Of a stretch of DNA of 64,000 bases, positions 1 through 8,569 are shown piece by piece; within the stretch, counting starts at the first letter, position 1, and each line of letters begins with the position of its first letter. Position numbers and translations under genes: made by a program. The DNA is from JACNKV01 sp964645915 (GTDB taxonomy: Bacteria; Fidelibacterota; Marinisomatia; Marinisomatales; JACNKV01), in contig CAZYDH010000005.1 in assembly GCA_964645915.1 (NCBI GenBank), positions 47,614 through 111,613 of the forward strand, written 5' to 3'. Below the pieces are notes generated by a model that worked only from the letters and a program-made list of their open reading frames with translations, was not told the origin of the DNA and did not search any database.

Positions 1-231
1 AATATTACCATCGGATTTCTTTACAAGCTCACCTAAATATTTTAGATCATCTTCAATTTTCTGTTCGGGGTTTAGATAATCAGGGAAAGATGATAGAACT
101 CGCCCGGCAAGTGATATATCTTTTGAAAGTATATTAATATTTACTTTTTTTGCGAATGCTTTTATTATGGGGAGTAATGATCGTGTAGCTAGAGCGGGTG
201 CTTCGTCAGTAATCGTCCAGATGATATCCAT
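1..231 (-). CDS. icd: NADP-dependent isocitrate dehydrogenase, monomeric type (N-terminal 77 residues)
   Basis: The reading frame starts with ATG at 231 and runs off the left edge, so only 77 residues are present. The N-terminus reads WTITDEAPALAT and then KDISLAGRVLSSFPDYL. This matches the start of the monomeric (about 740-residue) NADP isocitrate dehydrogenase family, not the common homodimeric enzyme. The family oxidatively decarboxylates isocitrate to 2-oxoglutarate in the cytoplasm, giving NADPH. The start codon overlaps the stop of the upstream FmdB-like gene by one base (TAATG), which suggests translational coupling. The catalytic residues lie outside the window, so the call rests on the N-terminal signature alone, but that signature is distinctive. 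Confidence 0.85.
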   Translation of the reverse strand, partial: MDIIWTITDEAPALATRSLLPIIKAFAKKVNINILSKDISLAGRVLSSFPDYLNPEQKIEDDLKYLGELVKKSDGNI

Positions 232-491
232 TAATTATCCTTTTTTGATGTCTTTGTTTTTGGGGTTTTATTTGTACTTTTATTTTTATTTAATGAAGTA
301 TTTGTTTTATTTTTTTTATAATCGGTTAAGTAGAAACCTTTACCTTTAAAAATCAATCCTGATCCACCACTTACCAACCGTCGAATCGTTGACCCACAAA
401 GTGGACAAACTGTTAAAGGTAAATCGGACATAGATTGAAAATGTTCAAAGTGATGATCACATTTCATACATTTATAATCATAGGTAGGCAT
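231..491 (-). CDS. FmdB-family zinc ribbon protein
   Basis: This is an 86-residue protein beginning MPTYDYKCMKC. It has two CxxC knuckles (C8/C11 and C29/C32), then GKGFYLTDY at about residues 50-58 and a Lys/Asn/Thr-rich tail. This is the FmdB/CxxC_CxxC_SSSS putative regulatory family of small zinc ribbons. The family is widespread and its molecular role is not firmly known. A purine-rich ribosome site (AGGATAAG) precedes the ATG. It lies between coaD and icd in the same direction. The hydrophilic tail is likely disordered. Confidence 0.85.
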   Translation of the reverse strand: MPTYDYKCMKCDHHFEHFQSMSDLPLTVCPLCGSTIRRLVSGGSGLIFKGKGFYLTDYKKNKTNTSLNKNKSTNKTPKTKTSKKDN

Positions 492-536
492 TCTTATCCT
501 GTGCTTTTAATATATTTATATTTTAAATCTAAAAGA

Positions 537-1013
537 TTAATGATATTTTAGATTTAAGCACTCTAATACATTTTTTGGAACATACTGTTCAATATCACCA
601 CCTAATTTAGCTACATCCTTCACAACCGTAGAATTAAGGTGGATATATTTTTCATCCGGCATCATTAATAATGTAGTTACTTTTGGATTTAGATGGTAAT
701 TCATCATCGCCATTTGAAACTCAAATTCAAAATCGCTAACGTGGCGTAATCCTCGAATTAAAGCAACAGCTTCATTCTCTTTTGCAAATTCTACGATTAG
801 GCTATCTGTAGAACTTACACTTATATTTGGAATGTCTCGTGTACATTCCTTAATCATTTTGACTCTTTCTTCAGTAGAAAAGAACGGTTCCTTTAAAAAG
901 TTCTCTGCTACAACGAATATTAGTTCATCGAACAACTTTGAAGCTCTGTTTGCAATATCTATATGCCCATTATGAATCGGATCAAATGTCCCGGGATATA
1001 TGATTTTTTTCAT
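537..1013 (-). CDS. coaD: Pantetheine-phosphate adenylyltransferase
   Basis: The protein has 158 residues, the usual length for CoaD (about 160). The nucleotidyltransferase signature GTFDPIHNGH lies at residues 8-17, giving the two histidines of the T/HxGH-type ATP site. The later LIRGLRHVSDFEFE and MMPDEKYIHLNSTVV segments are the pantetheine and ATP-binding stretches of the family. It transfers AMP from ATP to 4'-phosphopantetheine, the penultimate step of coenzyme A synthesis, in the cytoplasm. The start overlaps the rsmD stop by four bases. The rsmD-coaD pair is a very common bacterial arrangement and supports both calls. Confidence 0.96.
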   Translation of the reverse strand: MKKIIYPGTFDPIHNGHIDIANRASKLFDELIFVVAENFLKEPFFSTEERVKMIKECTRDIPNISVSSTDSLIVEFAKENEAVALIRGLRHVSDFEFEFQMAMMNYHLNPKVTTLLMMPDEKYIHLNSTVVKDVAKLGGDIEQYVPKNVLECLNLKYH

Positions 1014-1519
1014 GATTTACTCCATATTGCCAGTTTTGTATCACCATATTTTTTTTCACGATCACCGATAATTGAATTATCTTTTGATTTAGCTTCCAAT
1101 ACAAAACGACCATTATTATTTAAATTGTTGATGCATAATTTAACAAGTTTTGGAAGTGTATATACACTATAAGGTGGATCAGCTATAATAATATCAAATT
1201 GTTCATTTGAATTTAAGTATTTGAATACATCTTGTCGGAACACATTAAAATTAGTTTTTTGAAATAATTTGACGTTTTGCTGGAGCATGTTAACCACAGT
1301 TGTATTATTTTCCACAAATGTTACAGTGTCTGCTCCTCTGCTAGCTGCTTCAAAACCTAAAATACCCGTTCCTGAAAACAAATCGAGAACCGACATATCT
1401 GTCAGATCACCGAGAATATCAAAAAGACTTTTTCTGATTCTTGTTTGCGTCGGTCTATACGGTAAGCTCTGGACAGTTTTTATTTTTTGTCCTTTATATA
1501 TTCCAGATAAAATATTCAT
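1010..1519 (-). CDS. rsmD: 16S rRNA (guanine-966-N2)-methyltransferase
   Basis: This 169-residue class I SAM methyltransferase has the SAM-binding loop DLFSGTG at residues 46-52 and the amino-methyltransferase motif DPPY at 114-117. The N-terminal stretch RPTQTRIRKSLFDIL is the typical RsmD element. It methylates N2 of G966 in 16S rRNA during 30S assembly. The reading frame ends inside the first codons of coaD (4-base overlap). It sits at the end of a gene run that includes dnaJ and a ComEA-like gene. The length and motif order are normal. Confidence 0.94.
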   Translation of the reverse strand: MNILSGIYKGQKIKTVQSLPYRPTQTRIRKSLFDILGDLTDMSVLDLFSGTGILGFEAASRGADTVTFVENNTTVVNMLQQNVKLFQKTNFNVFRQDVFKYLNSNEQFDIIIADPPYSVYTLPKLVKLCINNLNNNGRFVLEAKSKDNSIIGDREKKYGDTKLAIWSKS

Positions 1520-1524
1520 TGAAA

Positions 1525-3066
1525 TTAGTCTGTAGAAATCGACAGATAAAATACGGTGATAAACTCGAAAGTATTAGGGTCTCTTCTTAATTTGACTTGT
1601 TCAACTGTTAAATTTCTTGATAATGAAGTAATATAGTTTAATTCTTCCACCGGAAGACTTTTTGATAACACTTTAACCATTATAGGAATGAAAGTGCTTT
1701 GTGATGAAAGAGGTTTATGAAATACAGCTGTGGGATATTCTTCTATAATCTTTTCCATAAGTATTTCTACAGATAATGAATCATTTTTGAAATTATCCAC
1801 GTCTCGGTTTACAATAAACGTTTTTGGTTCTATCCCAATAGAATCTTGGATATTTACTAACAGAGAATCATTTCGGATGAGTAGAGTTTCAATATTTGTT
1901 GGGATAATACTTAACAGTATTTCATCGATAGCAGGATTTTTAAAACTAACGATTGTATCTTGCTCATCTGTCTTAATCGATTCTATACCGTTGTCGAATA
2001 GATTAAAAATAGCGAGATCGCTTAAAGACTCTCTGTTATTTAAATAAATAAGTCCGGCAAACATAATAACTAACGTTAGAAAAATATAAATTGGGCTATG
2101 TTTGCTTTCCTTTGATTTAGTCTGACTACTCATAATTTGCTTAGATTTTTTCTTTGGTTTTTTTGGTTCTTTAATCATTTTAGGAATCCAGTTATTAATC
2201 TTTGAAACATTAAAAAAATTAATATTAGACTTATTATTTGAAAAGTTAATCAAGACAGCTAATAAATTTAATTCACCCGAAGTTGAACTCTTGGGGACTG
2301 ATACACCTTCCATTACGATTGAATTTATAAAAGATAACTGTTTAAAAGATTTAGATTCCCATTTGGATAATTTATTGTCCGACACAACATCCATCAGGTT
2401 AAAGGTAAGATTATTGAAATCACTTTCATCAGAAGATTTAGAATAACCTGAAATTTGCAAATCACCGGATTTAAACTTAATACGACCAAGGGAACACCTA
2501 TTATTACCTCGATAAATATATTGATATGACTGTTTATCGTCAAAAACATATACTGTGTCATTAGTATTCAAATCAAATAAAGGTGTGGTAGCAGATCCCA
2601 TCCAAACAGGGATTCCGCTATGCTCAGAGATTGTAAGTTTAACTATTTCTATTAAATATAAATTGCATTCGACTAATAAATACTGATTTGATGTATTAGG
2701 ATAAGTTTGAACAAATAAATTCGTATTATCTTTATAATTCTTTCCCCACTTTTGTTCTTGCCTCCATAGAAAATAATCATATAGATCATCATAATGTAGA
2801 TGATCCGGAGTAATAATTAATTCTTCATTAAGGAGATCGCGGTGTACAATAATTGAAACTTCTTTTCCATGTAATCGGATTGTTTCGATCAATTGATTGA
2901 AAGCAATTTCAATCGTAGAATTTATTTCTGTTTCTCTTTGATATAATGAAGATATAGATACGTTAAAAGAGACTGTGCATAAATTGGTTAATACTTTTTT
3001 ATTATCCGAAGTATTGGACCATTCTGCACAAACAAGATGGGTATCGGTTATGAGTAAAGATACCAC
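1525..3066 (-). CDS. Membrane protein of unknown function, PilM/GspL-like layout
   Basis: I do not recognise a defined family in this 513-residue protein. Residues 1 to about 290 form a soluble, mixed alpha/beta domain. A Lys/Pro-rich linker (about 298-322) follows, then one membrane helix (about 327-345) and a roughly 165-residue C-terminal domain that would lie in the periplasm. A cytoplasmic domain, one helix and a periplasmic domain is the layout of GspL or fused PilM-PilN proteins of type II secretion and type IV pili. The N-terminal segment beginning MVSLLITDTHLVCAEW could be an actin-like fold, but I see no clear ATP-binding signature. Just upstream are a single-helix membrane protein and a ComEA-like DNA-binding protein, which fits an envelope-spanning machine only loosely. 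Confidence 0.5.
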   Translation of the reverse strand: MVSLLITDTHLVCAEWSNTSDNKKVLTNLCTVSFNVSISSLYQRETEINSTIEIAFNQLIETIRLHGKEVSIIVHRDLLNEELIITPDHLHYDDLYDYFLWRQEQKWGKNYKDNTNLFVQTYPNTSNQYLLVECNLYLIEIVKLTISEHSGIPVWMGSATTPLFDLNTNDTVYVFDDKQSYQYIYRGNNRCSLGRIKFKSGDLQISGYSKSSDESDFNNLTFNLMDVVSDNKLSKWESKSFKQLSFINSIVMEGVSVPKSSTSGELNLLAVLINFSNNKSNINFFNVSKINNWIPKMIKEPKKPKKKSKQIMSSQTKSKESKHSPIYIFLTLVIMFAGLIYLNNRESLSDLAIFNLFDNGIESIKTDEQDTIVSFKNPAIDEILLSIIPTNIETLLIRNDSLLVNIQDSIGIEPKTFIVNRDVDNFKNDSLSVEILMEKIIEEYPTAVFHKPLSSQSTFIPIMVKVLSKSLPVEELNYITSLSRNLTVEQVKLRRDPNTFEFITVFYLSISTD

Positions 3067-3075
3067 TATAACCGT

Positions 3076-3822
3076 TTACCGTGCCCAGCTTAACAGTCCG
3101 TCATCAACATATCCGTGGTTTTCAGCTTTAAAAGAAAATATAAGATATCTGTTTTCTTTATAAACTCCATCAATTGGACTGGATATTCTTATTTTATCGT
3201 CTTTAATCTCTATTTTATAAGGATTATAAGTTAGCGGACAATTAAAAAAGGACGAATCAGGCATATAGGTATCGTAATAAGACACGGATTCAACACGCTC
3301 AATAGGTTCTTCTCCTAATACTTCACGAAATGATGGTTCATGAATGATTTCAGATAAAGTCTTTTTTTGAATATAAATCGTATCATTTCTTGTAAGTTCC
3401 TCTGAGAACACAACCACAGTCATTGTTGTATCGTTTATTGTATCCCTGCGAGATTTTTGAAAACCAAATGTTGTATCATATTCAACGTCAAAACCTTTAG
3501 GAATTTTTACAAGTATTTTCTCTCCCAACAAGGATAATACTTGTTCATTTATATAGGTCGAATCAGCTGTAAGTGAGTCACGTACTGCATTTACAATATT
3601 CATTGCATATAAACCGTTTACTGAATATTTATTGGTAAGCTGGTGATAAAATGTTTCAATATTATATATATCTTCTAATCGAAAATGACTTTCATCTTCA
3701 ATTATTGCTTCTTCTTCCCAAATTCCCACAGGTACATATATCACGAATATTAAAAATACGATCATCAATACGATAACAAGTTCAAGTAGGTCTGTAATTC
3801 TTTGTCTCTTTTTCTGATTCAT
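3076..3822 (-). CDS. Single-pass membrane protein of unknown function
   Basis: This 248-residue protein has a short basic start (MNQKKRQR), one strongly hydrophobic helix (about residues 12-32, LLELVIVLMIVFLIFVIYV) and a long acidic periplasmic-looking domain. No cysteine motif or enzyme signature is visible. Its start overlaps the end of the ComEA-like gene by four bases, and it ends nine bases before the PilM/GspL-like gene, so the three are probably co-transcribed. The topology is typical of bitopic scaffold proteins of secretion or pilus machines, but nothing in the sequence proves that role. Confidence 0.55.
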   Translation of the reverse strand: MNQKKRQRITDLLELVIVLMIVFLIFVIYVPVGIWEEEAIIEDESHFRLEDIYNIETFYHQLTNKYSVNGLYAMNIVNAVRDSLTADSTYINEQVLSLLGEKILVKIPKGFDVEYDTTFGFQKSRRDTINDTTMTVVVFSEELTRNDTIYIQKKTLSEIIHEPSFREVLGEEPIERVESVSYYDTYMPDSSFFNCPLTYNPYKIEIKDDKIRISSPIDGVYKENRYLIFSFKAENHGYVDDGLLSWAR

Positions 3823-4226
3823 TTCTTTCCCTCTAAAATAGTAACCCTTTTTACCAATTCTTCAAATGTTTTTGGTCCAATCCCCTTTACATGAACTAAA
3901 TCTTCAATCGACTTGAAATTTCCATATTCTTCTCGATAATGAATAATTCTCTCAGCTGTTACCGGACCAATTTTTGGAAGAGTCATTAATTCAGCTTTAT
4001 TTGCAGTGTTAATATTAACGATTTCATTCGATTCATTTGTAGTATTTTCTTGATGTTTTTCACTTTCGTTTTCAATGTTATCTGCGATAATCGAAAATTG
4101 GTTTTCTGTCATATTATCGACAGTTGGATTGTAAAAGAATCCATTTCTGATACCACCAACAATCAAACCTATTACTGCTGCTGTAAAAATAAATATCCAA
4201 ACGTTTTGTTCTTGTTTGGTAAACAT
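3819..4226 (-). CDS. ComEA-like helix-hairpin-helix DNA-binding protein
   Basis: The protein has 135 residues. One N-terminal membrane helix (about 8-27) is followed by a low-complexity Glu/Asn linker. The C-terminus carries a tandem helix-hairpin-helix: VNINTANKAELMTLPKIGP, then ERIIHYREEYGNFKSIEDL and VKGIGPKTFEEL. This is the ComEA layout. Anchored ComEA binds incoming double-stranded DNA during transformation. Proteins of this shape also occur in organisms not known to be competent, so uptake is an inference. It lies five bases downstream of dnaJ and overlaps the next gene by four bases. Confidence 0.82.
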   Translation of the reverse strand: MFTKQEQNVWIFIFTAAVIGLIVGGIRNGFFYNPTVDNMTENQFSIIADNIENESEKHQENTTNESNEIVNINTANKAELMTLPKIGPVTAERIIHYREEYGNFKSIEDLVHVKGIGPKTFEELVKRVTILEGKK

Positions 4227-4230
4227 GTGA

Positions 4231-5358
4231 TTAAAGATCTATTTTTTGAAAAGTTGTTTGTTGTTTTGTTGCTTTACTCAATTCTGAAAATAATTTCTTT
4301 TCCTCCCTTGATAATTTTCCTGGAGTCTTAATTTGGATGCGAACTAATTGGTCTCCTCGTTGACTACCACGAAGCCTTGGATAACCCTTTCCTCTCATTC
4401 TTAGCACCTGTCCGGCTTGAATTCCGTTGGGTATACCTAATTTAGCTTTTCCTTCAATAGTCGGGATTTCGATCGTATCACCTAATGCTGCTTGAGAAAA
4501 CGAAATAACTGCTTCGATCAAAACATCATCACCATTTCTTGCAAAGTGTGGATGATCTTTTTCCTCAAAAAAGACAAGAAGATCGCCCGGATGGATGCCT
4601 TTACCACCTTTATTCCCTTGTCCGTCTAAAGTCATATAGTTTCCAGATGCAACGCCTTTTGGAACTTTGACATTTATTTCTACCGATTTCTTTTGTATTC
4701 CATTCCCGTTACATGTCTTGCAGGGATTCTCTATTATTGTCCCTTCACCACTACAAACGGGACAGTCACTCACAACAACTGATTGTCCAAAAAATGTTTG
4801 TGTAGCTCGTCGTACTTGACCACTTCCACCACAATGTCGGCACGTTGTAGGTTTTGCTCCTTCTTTCGCACCACTGCCATCACAATCAATACAAATTTCA
4901 TTTCTACGAATCCGTATCTGTTTATCTGATCCGTTTAAAATCTCTAATGGAGTTAGTTGTATTGTTACTCTAAGATCTTTTGCTTTTCGTGATTGTCTTC
5001 TTCCATGAGAGCTACCACCTCCAAAAATATCTTGAAATGGATTATGACCCCCAAAAATATCTCCAAATTGACTAAAGATATCATCCATAGACATATGAAT
5101 CCCGCCAAATCCTTGTGGACCTCCACCTGTATCTCCCATGCCTACTCCTGCGTGACCAAATTGATCATATCGGGCACGTTTATTTTCATCTCTTAATACT
5201 GAGTATGCTTCTGCGGCTTCTTTAAATTTTACCTCAGCATTTTTATCTCCCGGGTTTCTATCCGGGTGGTATTTCATGGCAATTTTACGATATGCCTTTT
5301 TAATTGAATCCTTTGAGTCAGATTTATTGACCCCAAGGATATCATATAAATCCTTCAT
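4231..5358 (-). CDS. dnaJ: Chaperone DnaJ
   Basis: This is a full-length 375-residue type I Hsp40. The J domain has HPD at residues 31-33, followed by a Gly/Phe-rich linker (about 68-120). The zinc-binding domain has four CxxCxGxG repeats (C156/C159, C173/C176, C199/C202, C213/C216), and two substrate-binding beta domains follow. It stimulates DnaK ATP hydrolysis and delivers unfolded clients in the cytoplasm. It overlaps the end of grpE by four bases in the order hrcA-grpE-dnaJ. dnaK is not in this window, which differs from the classical hrcA-grpE-dnaK-dnaJ order. Confidence 0.97.
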   Translation of the reverse strand: MKDLYDILGVNKSDSKDSIKKAYRKIAMKYHPDRNPGDKNAEVKFKEAAEAYSVLRDENKRARYDQFGHAGVGMGDTGGGPQGFGGIHMSMDDIFSQFGDIFGGHNPFQDIFGGGSSHGRRQSRKAKDLRVTIQLTPLEILNGSDKQIRIRRNEICIDCDGSGAKEGAKPTTCRHCGGSGQVRRATQTFFGQSVVVSDCPVCSGEGTIIENPCKTCNGNGIQKKSVEINVKVPKGVASGNYMTLDGQGNKGGKGIHPGDLLVFFEEKDHPHFARNGDDVLIEAVISFSQAALGDTIEIPTIEGKAKLGIPNGIQAGQVLRMRGKGYPRLRGSQRGDQLVRIQIKTPGKLSREEKKLFSELSKATKQQTTFQKIDL

Positions 5359-5912
5359 AATTTATTCACAATCACTTTTGCGTGTCTTAACACACGGTCT
5401 TTATAGCTATATCCTTTTTCAAATACTTCTAATATCTCGTCATCATGCTTGCCTTCTTCTGACTTTGCCATCATCGCATTATGTAGTTCAGAGTCAAGCA
5501 TGTCTCCAATTTCTCCAAATGCTTCTACTTCTATTTTTTCTAAAAAGTTAAGAAGCTTAGACTGAACCATTTCTATACCTTTTTTCAATGAATCACGGCT
5601 TTCATCTTTATGAGTATCCCAAGCATTAAGAAACCGTTCAAAATCGTCAATTACAGGAAGAAGTTTTTCAATGATGTCTTCTCCTTCATATTTCAACAAT
5701 CCTTGTATCTCACGTTCTTTACGACGACGAAAATTGTCAAATTCTGCTTTTAAACGTAAATGTTTATCTTCCAGTGCTGCATGTTGTATCGTTATTTCTT
5801 TTAGCAACTTTGCATCTTTTGATATCCTTTTTGCACTGCTTTTTTTCTGTGGACTCTTTGATTTGGCAGTTGATTTCTTTTTTACTTCTTTTTTCTGTTT
5901 ATCAGCAGACAT
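5355..5912 (-). CDS. grpE: Nucleotide exchange factor GrpE
   Basis: The protein has 185 residues. A Lys/Ser-rich disordered N-terminus (about 1-35) is followed by a long coiled coil with LKAEFDNFRRRKEREI. The C-terminal beta wing carries the family signature (VEAFGEIGDMLDSELHNAMM and then KGYSYKDRVLRHAKVIV). GrpE releases ADP from DnaK. It starts 11 bases inside the 3' end of hrcA and overlaps dnaJ by four bases, so it is translationally coupled on both sides. The length and domain order are ordinary. Confidence 0.95.
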   Translation of the reverse strand: MSADKQKKEVKKKSTAKSKSPQKKSSAKRISKDAKLLKEITIQHAALEDKHLRLKAEFDNFRRRKEREIQGLLKYEGEDIIEKLLPVIDDFERFLNAWDTHKDESRDSLKKGIEMVQSKLLNFLEKIEVEAFGEIGDMLDSELHNAMMAKSEEGKHDDEILEVFEKGYSYKDRVLRHAKVIVNKL

Positions 5913-6933
5913 GAGTAATGATCTCCGAGAAATGTTCTAAAATAGTTTTAATATTGTTGTAAGGAATTCTTTTGGGTCCAAAGATGGCCAATTTTCCTTC
6001 AAGATACTCGCTTTGAAATTTCGTAGATAAGATAGAAAAATCATTAAACGTCTTATCTTTATTTTCTTCACCTATTAACATCATTTTGTTATTAATAATA
6101 TTCTCTGATGTTAATATTCTTTTTATTTTTTGGGTTTCTAAAGCGTTTAGAAATGTTTGCATTTTATTTACTTGCTGAAAATCCGAGTGTGAAAATAAAA
6201 ATTGATTTGAGGATGTATAAATAAGATTATTAGTCGGAAATGAAAAGGATTCTCTTGGATGCTGTAATAATATTTGAACGATTTCATGATTGTATACAAT
6301 CGTATTTCTAAGTCGATGATGTGCGGTCTGTTGTATATCTTTTAGAGATACTCCGGTTAGATATTCATTAAGTATTTGATTAATTATCAACAAGTCATTA
6401 TTATCGATGGTAATTTCTAAATTAAACACCATCGATCGAATAATACCAGAATCCATAGCTAACACAACCATAATTCTATCTGAGGAAAGAGGAATACACT
6501 CTATATTTCTCAATATCCCCTGTTGAACTTCTGAAACAAGAACAACACCAAATAATTTCGTAGCTTTTGCTAACATAGTAGCAGTTGCCTGCATCAATTC
6601 TTCAATATTTAAAGATAACTTATTTAACGCAGAAGACCATTCATCAACAGAATCTGCATACGATGATGAATCTTCCATCAAATGGTCAACATAATATCTG
6701 TATCCTAAATCTGTGGGGATTCGTCCCGAAGAGGTAAATGGTTGTTTAATTAATCCCTTCGATTCTAAGGCAGCAAGCGCATTTCTGATCGTAGCCGGAC
6801 TAATATTTAGATGAAAATGGTTCCTTAAATATTCAGACCCAATTGGACGATTTTTAAGTATATATTCCTCAACAGTTAGTTGAAATATTTCTGTTTCTCT
6901 TTTTGTTAAATGGATGTGATCAATATGATTCAT
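5902..6933 (-). CDS. hrcA: Heat-inducible transcription repressor HrcA
   Basis: The 343-residue protein begins with a winged-helix domain (LTKRETEIFQLTVEEYI, then GSEYLRNHFHLNISPATIRNAL and the wing GLIKQPFTSSGRIPTDLGYRYYVD). The GAF-like dimerisation domain of the family follows. HrcA represses class I heat-shock genes by binding the CIRCE inverted repeat, with GroEL as corepressor. Its ATG lies only about eight bases from the -10 of a good promoter, with no ribosome site, so the mRNA may be leaderless. I could not find a CIRCE element upstream. No other in-frame ATG fits the family start. Confidence 0.93.
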   Translation of the reverse strand: MNHIDHIHLTKRETEIFQLTVEEYILKNRPIGSEYLRNHFHLNISPATIRNALAALESKGLIKQPFTSSGRIPTDLGYRYYVDHLMEDSSSYADSVDEWSSALNKLSLNIEELMQATATMLAKATKLFGVVLVSEVQQGILRNIECIPLSSDRIMVVLAMDSGIIRSMVFNLEITIDNNDLLIINQILNEYLTGVSLKDIQQTAHHRLRNTIVYNHEIVQILLQHPRESFSFPTNNLIYTSSNQFLFSHSDFQQVNKMQTFLNALETQKIKRILTSENIINNKMMLIGEENKDKTFNDFSILSTKFQSEYLEGKLAIFGPKRIPYNNIKTILEHFSEIITHVC

Positions 6934-6940
6934 AACATAA

Positions 6941-6970
6941 AAATTAGTCTGATTGCTTTTTCTATGTCAA
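6941..6970 (-). promoter_or_regulatory. Sigma-70-type promoter of hrcA-grpE-dnaJ
   Basis: On the minus strand TTGACA (6970-6965) is separated by 18 bases from TAATTT (6946-6941). The expected transcription start falls at about 6934, at or next to the hrcA ATG at 6933, so a normal 5' leader would be absent. Confidence 0.6.
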
Positions 6971-7010
6971 TATGAGAATTTGGTTATTAAATGAGATTTA
7001 AAATAATGGG

Positions 7011-7877
7011 TCACACAAACTTTGCAGCTGCTCTGTAACTTCCAAGCAAAGAAATAATGACAGATAAACCTACAATCCAATATGTTGTCAATTGTTCATA
7101 AATGATATAGATCGAAAATATTTGGTTTAGATATATGTTACAAAAATGAACGAATCCCATCAATGTTCCTACAGTGAGTAATGCGCCTATCACTCCATGC
7201 AGAATACCTTCAATTAAAAACGGTGTTATTATAAATAGTCGTGTTGCGCCGATCAATTTTAAAGTACGAATTAATTCTTTGCGAGCATAAACCGAAAGTC
7301 TAATCGTACTTGAAATAATGAAGATTGTTATTAACAAGACCACACCGGAAAGAGAAACAAACCCCTTTACAAACCGTTGATAATACCGTTCAATTCTTTG
7401 AATTAGACGACCTTGATATTTTACCGTATCTATTCCCTCGATCTCTTTAATTGATCTTATGATAGGATTTATATTAAATAATTCTGTTCTATTATTTACC
7501 ACATTAACTACAGCACTTGAAGGTAAAGGGTTATATCCCAGCATTGAATGGATATCTTCTCCAAATTGATCTTTAAATATTTTTATTGCATCAGATGATG
7601 ATATAAATGTGACACTCCTAACACCTGATATAGCTTTTATCTTTTTAATTGTGGATTGAGCTTGAACGTCATCTACATCAGGTTTAAAAAACACTTCTAT
7701 CTTATATTTGGACCTCAGATACTTAACTAATAAAACAGAATTGTCCATTGTCAAGAATAAACTACCAACAATTAGCAAGGACATATAAATTGAAAAGACT
7801 GAAGTAAATACAGTCAATTTATGTCTGGATAAATTTTTAAATCCTTCTAATATTAAAAACGCTAATTTATTCATCAT
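7011..7877 (-). CDS. ftsX: Cell division ABC transporter permease FtsX
   Basis: This 288-residue protein has the FtsX layout: a short cytoplasmic start, a first membrane helix (about 23-45), an extracytoplasmic domain of about 120 residues (about 45-170), then three more helices toward the C-terminus. The segment ARKELIRTLKLIGATRLFI is the typical coupling-helix region of the FtsX/MacB superfamily. With FtsE it transmits ATP hydrolysis across the membrane to activate peptidoglycan amidases at the septum. It overlaps ftsE by four bases. hrcA lies upstream of neither; it follows after a 77-base gap on the 3' side. Confidence 0.9.
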   Translation of the reverse strand: MMNKLAFLILEGFKNLSRHKLTVFTSVFSIYMSLLIVGSLFLTMDNSVLLVKYLRSKYKIEVFFKPDVDDVQAQSTIKKIKAISGVRSVTFISSSDAIKIFKDQFGEDIHSMLGYNPLPSSAVVNVVNNRTELFNINPIIRSIKEIEGIDTVKYQGRLIQRIERYYQRFVKGFVSLSGVVLLITIFIISSTIRLSVYARKELIRTLKLIGATRLFIITPFLIEGILHGVIGALLTVGTLMGFVHFCNIYLNQIFSIYIIYEQLTTYWIVGLSVIISLLGSYRAAAKFV

Positions 7878-8527
7878 CCGTTTCTCAACACTCCATCATG
7901 AATTTCCATGATCCTATGACCACGTCCTTTGATAAGATTGTAATTATGTGATGCCATAAATATCGTTGTACCTGATTGATTAATCTTCTCAAACAATTTT
8001 ATCAATTCAAACGCCGTAACCGGATCTAAATTCCCGGTTGGTTCGTCAGCAAGGATAATGTCCGGTTCTTTCACTAATGCTCTAGCCAAACATGCACGTT
8101 GTTGCTCTCCTCCGGATAATTCATTTGGTTTTCTTTCTTCTTTCCCATCCAAACCCACTTCATATATTACGTCCATAACGCGATCTTCTAATTCTGAACT
8201 CTCTACACCCAAAATATGTAGAGCAAGTGCTACATTATCAAAAAGTGAACGATCTTCAAGTAAATGATAATCTTGAAATACCATTCCGATATTTCGTCTT
8301 AAATGGGGGATTTTTCTACGTTTAATTTTATTTGAGTGATATCCATTGACAGTTATTACTCCGGTGTCAGGAAAAATGTCCATATAGATCAATCGCATAA
8401 TGGTGGTTTTCCCTGATCCGGTCGGACCAATTAGAAAAGAGAATTCACCCGATTCTAATTGTAGATCGGTATTATAAACTCCGCTTTCTTTATTGTAAGA
8501 ATATGAAACGTTTTTGAATGATATCAT
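7874..8527 (-). CDS. ftsE: Cell division ATP-binding protein FtsE
   Basis: This 217-residue ABC ATPase has Walker A GPTGSGKTT (34-42), a Q loop in MVFQDYHLLEDRSL, the signature LSGGEQQR (from 137) and Walker B IILADEP (158-163), with an H loop near SHNYNL. Its short length and its overlap with ftsX identify it as FtsE rather than a macrolide exporter ATPase. It powers the FtsEX complex at the divisome on the cytoplasmic face of the inner membrane. The ftsE-ftsX order is the usual one. Confidence 0.93.
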   Translation of the reverse strand: MISFKNVSYSYNKESGVYNTDLQLESGEFSFLIGPTGSGKTTIMRLIYMDIFPDTGVITVNGYHSNKIKRRKIPHLRRNIGMVFQDYHLLEDRSLFDNVALALHILGVESSELEDRVMDVIYEVGLDGKEERKPNELSGGEQQRACLARALVKEPDIILADEPTGNLDPVTAFELIKLFEKINQSGTTIFMASHNYNLIKGRGHRIMEIHDGVLRNG

Positions 8528-8569
8528 AGTCCGAAATTACCGACAATATTTTGATGTTTCAATCAAGTC

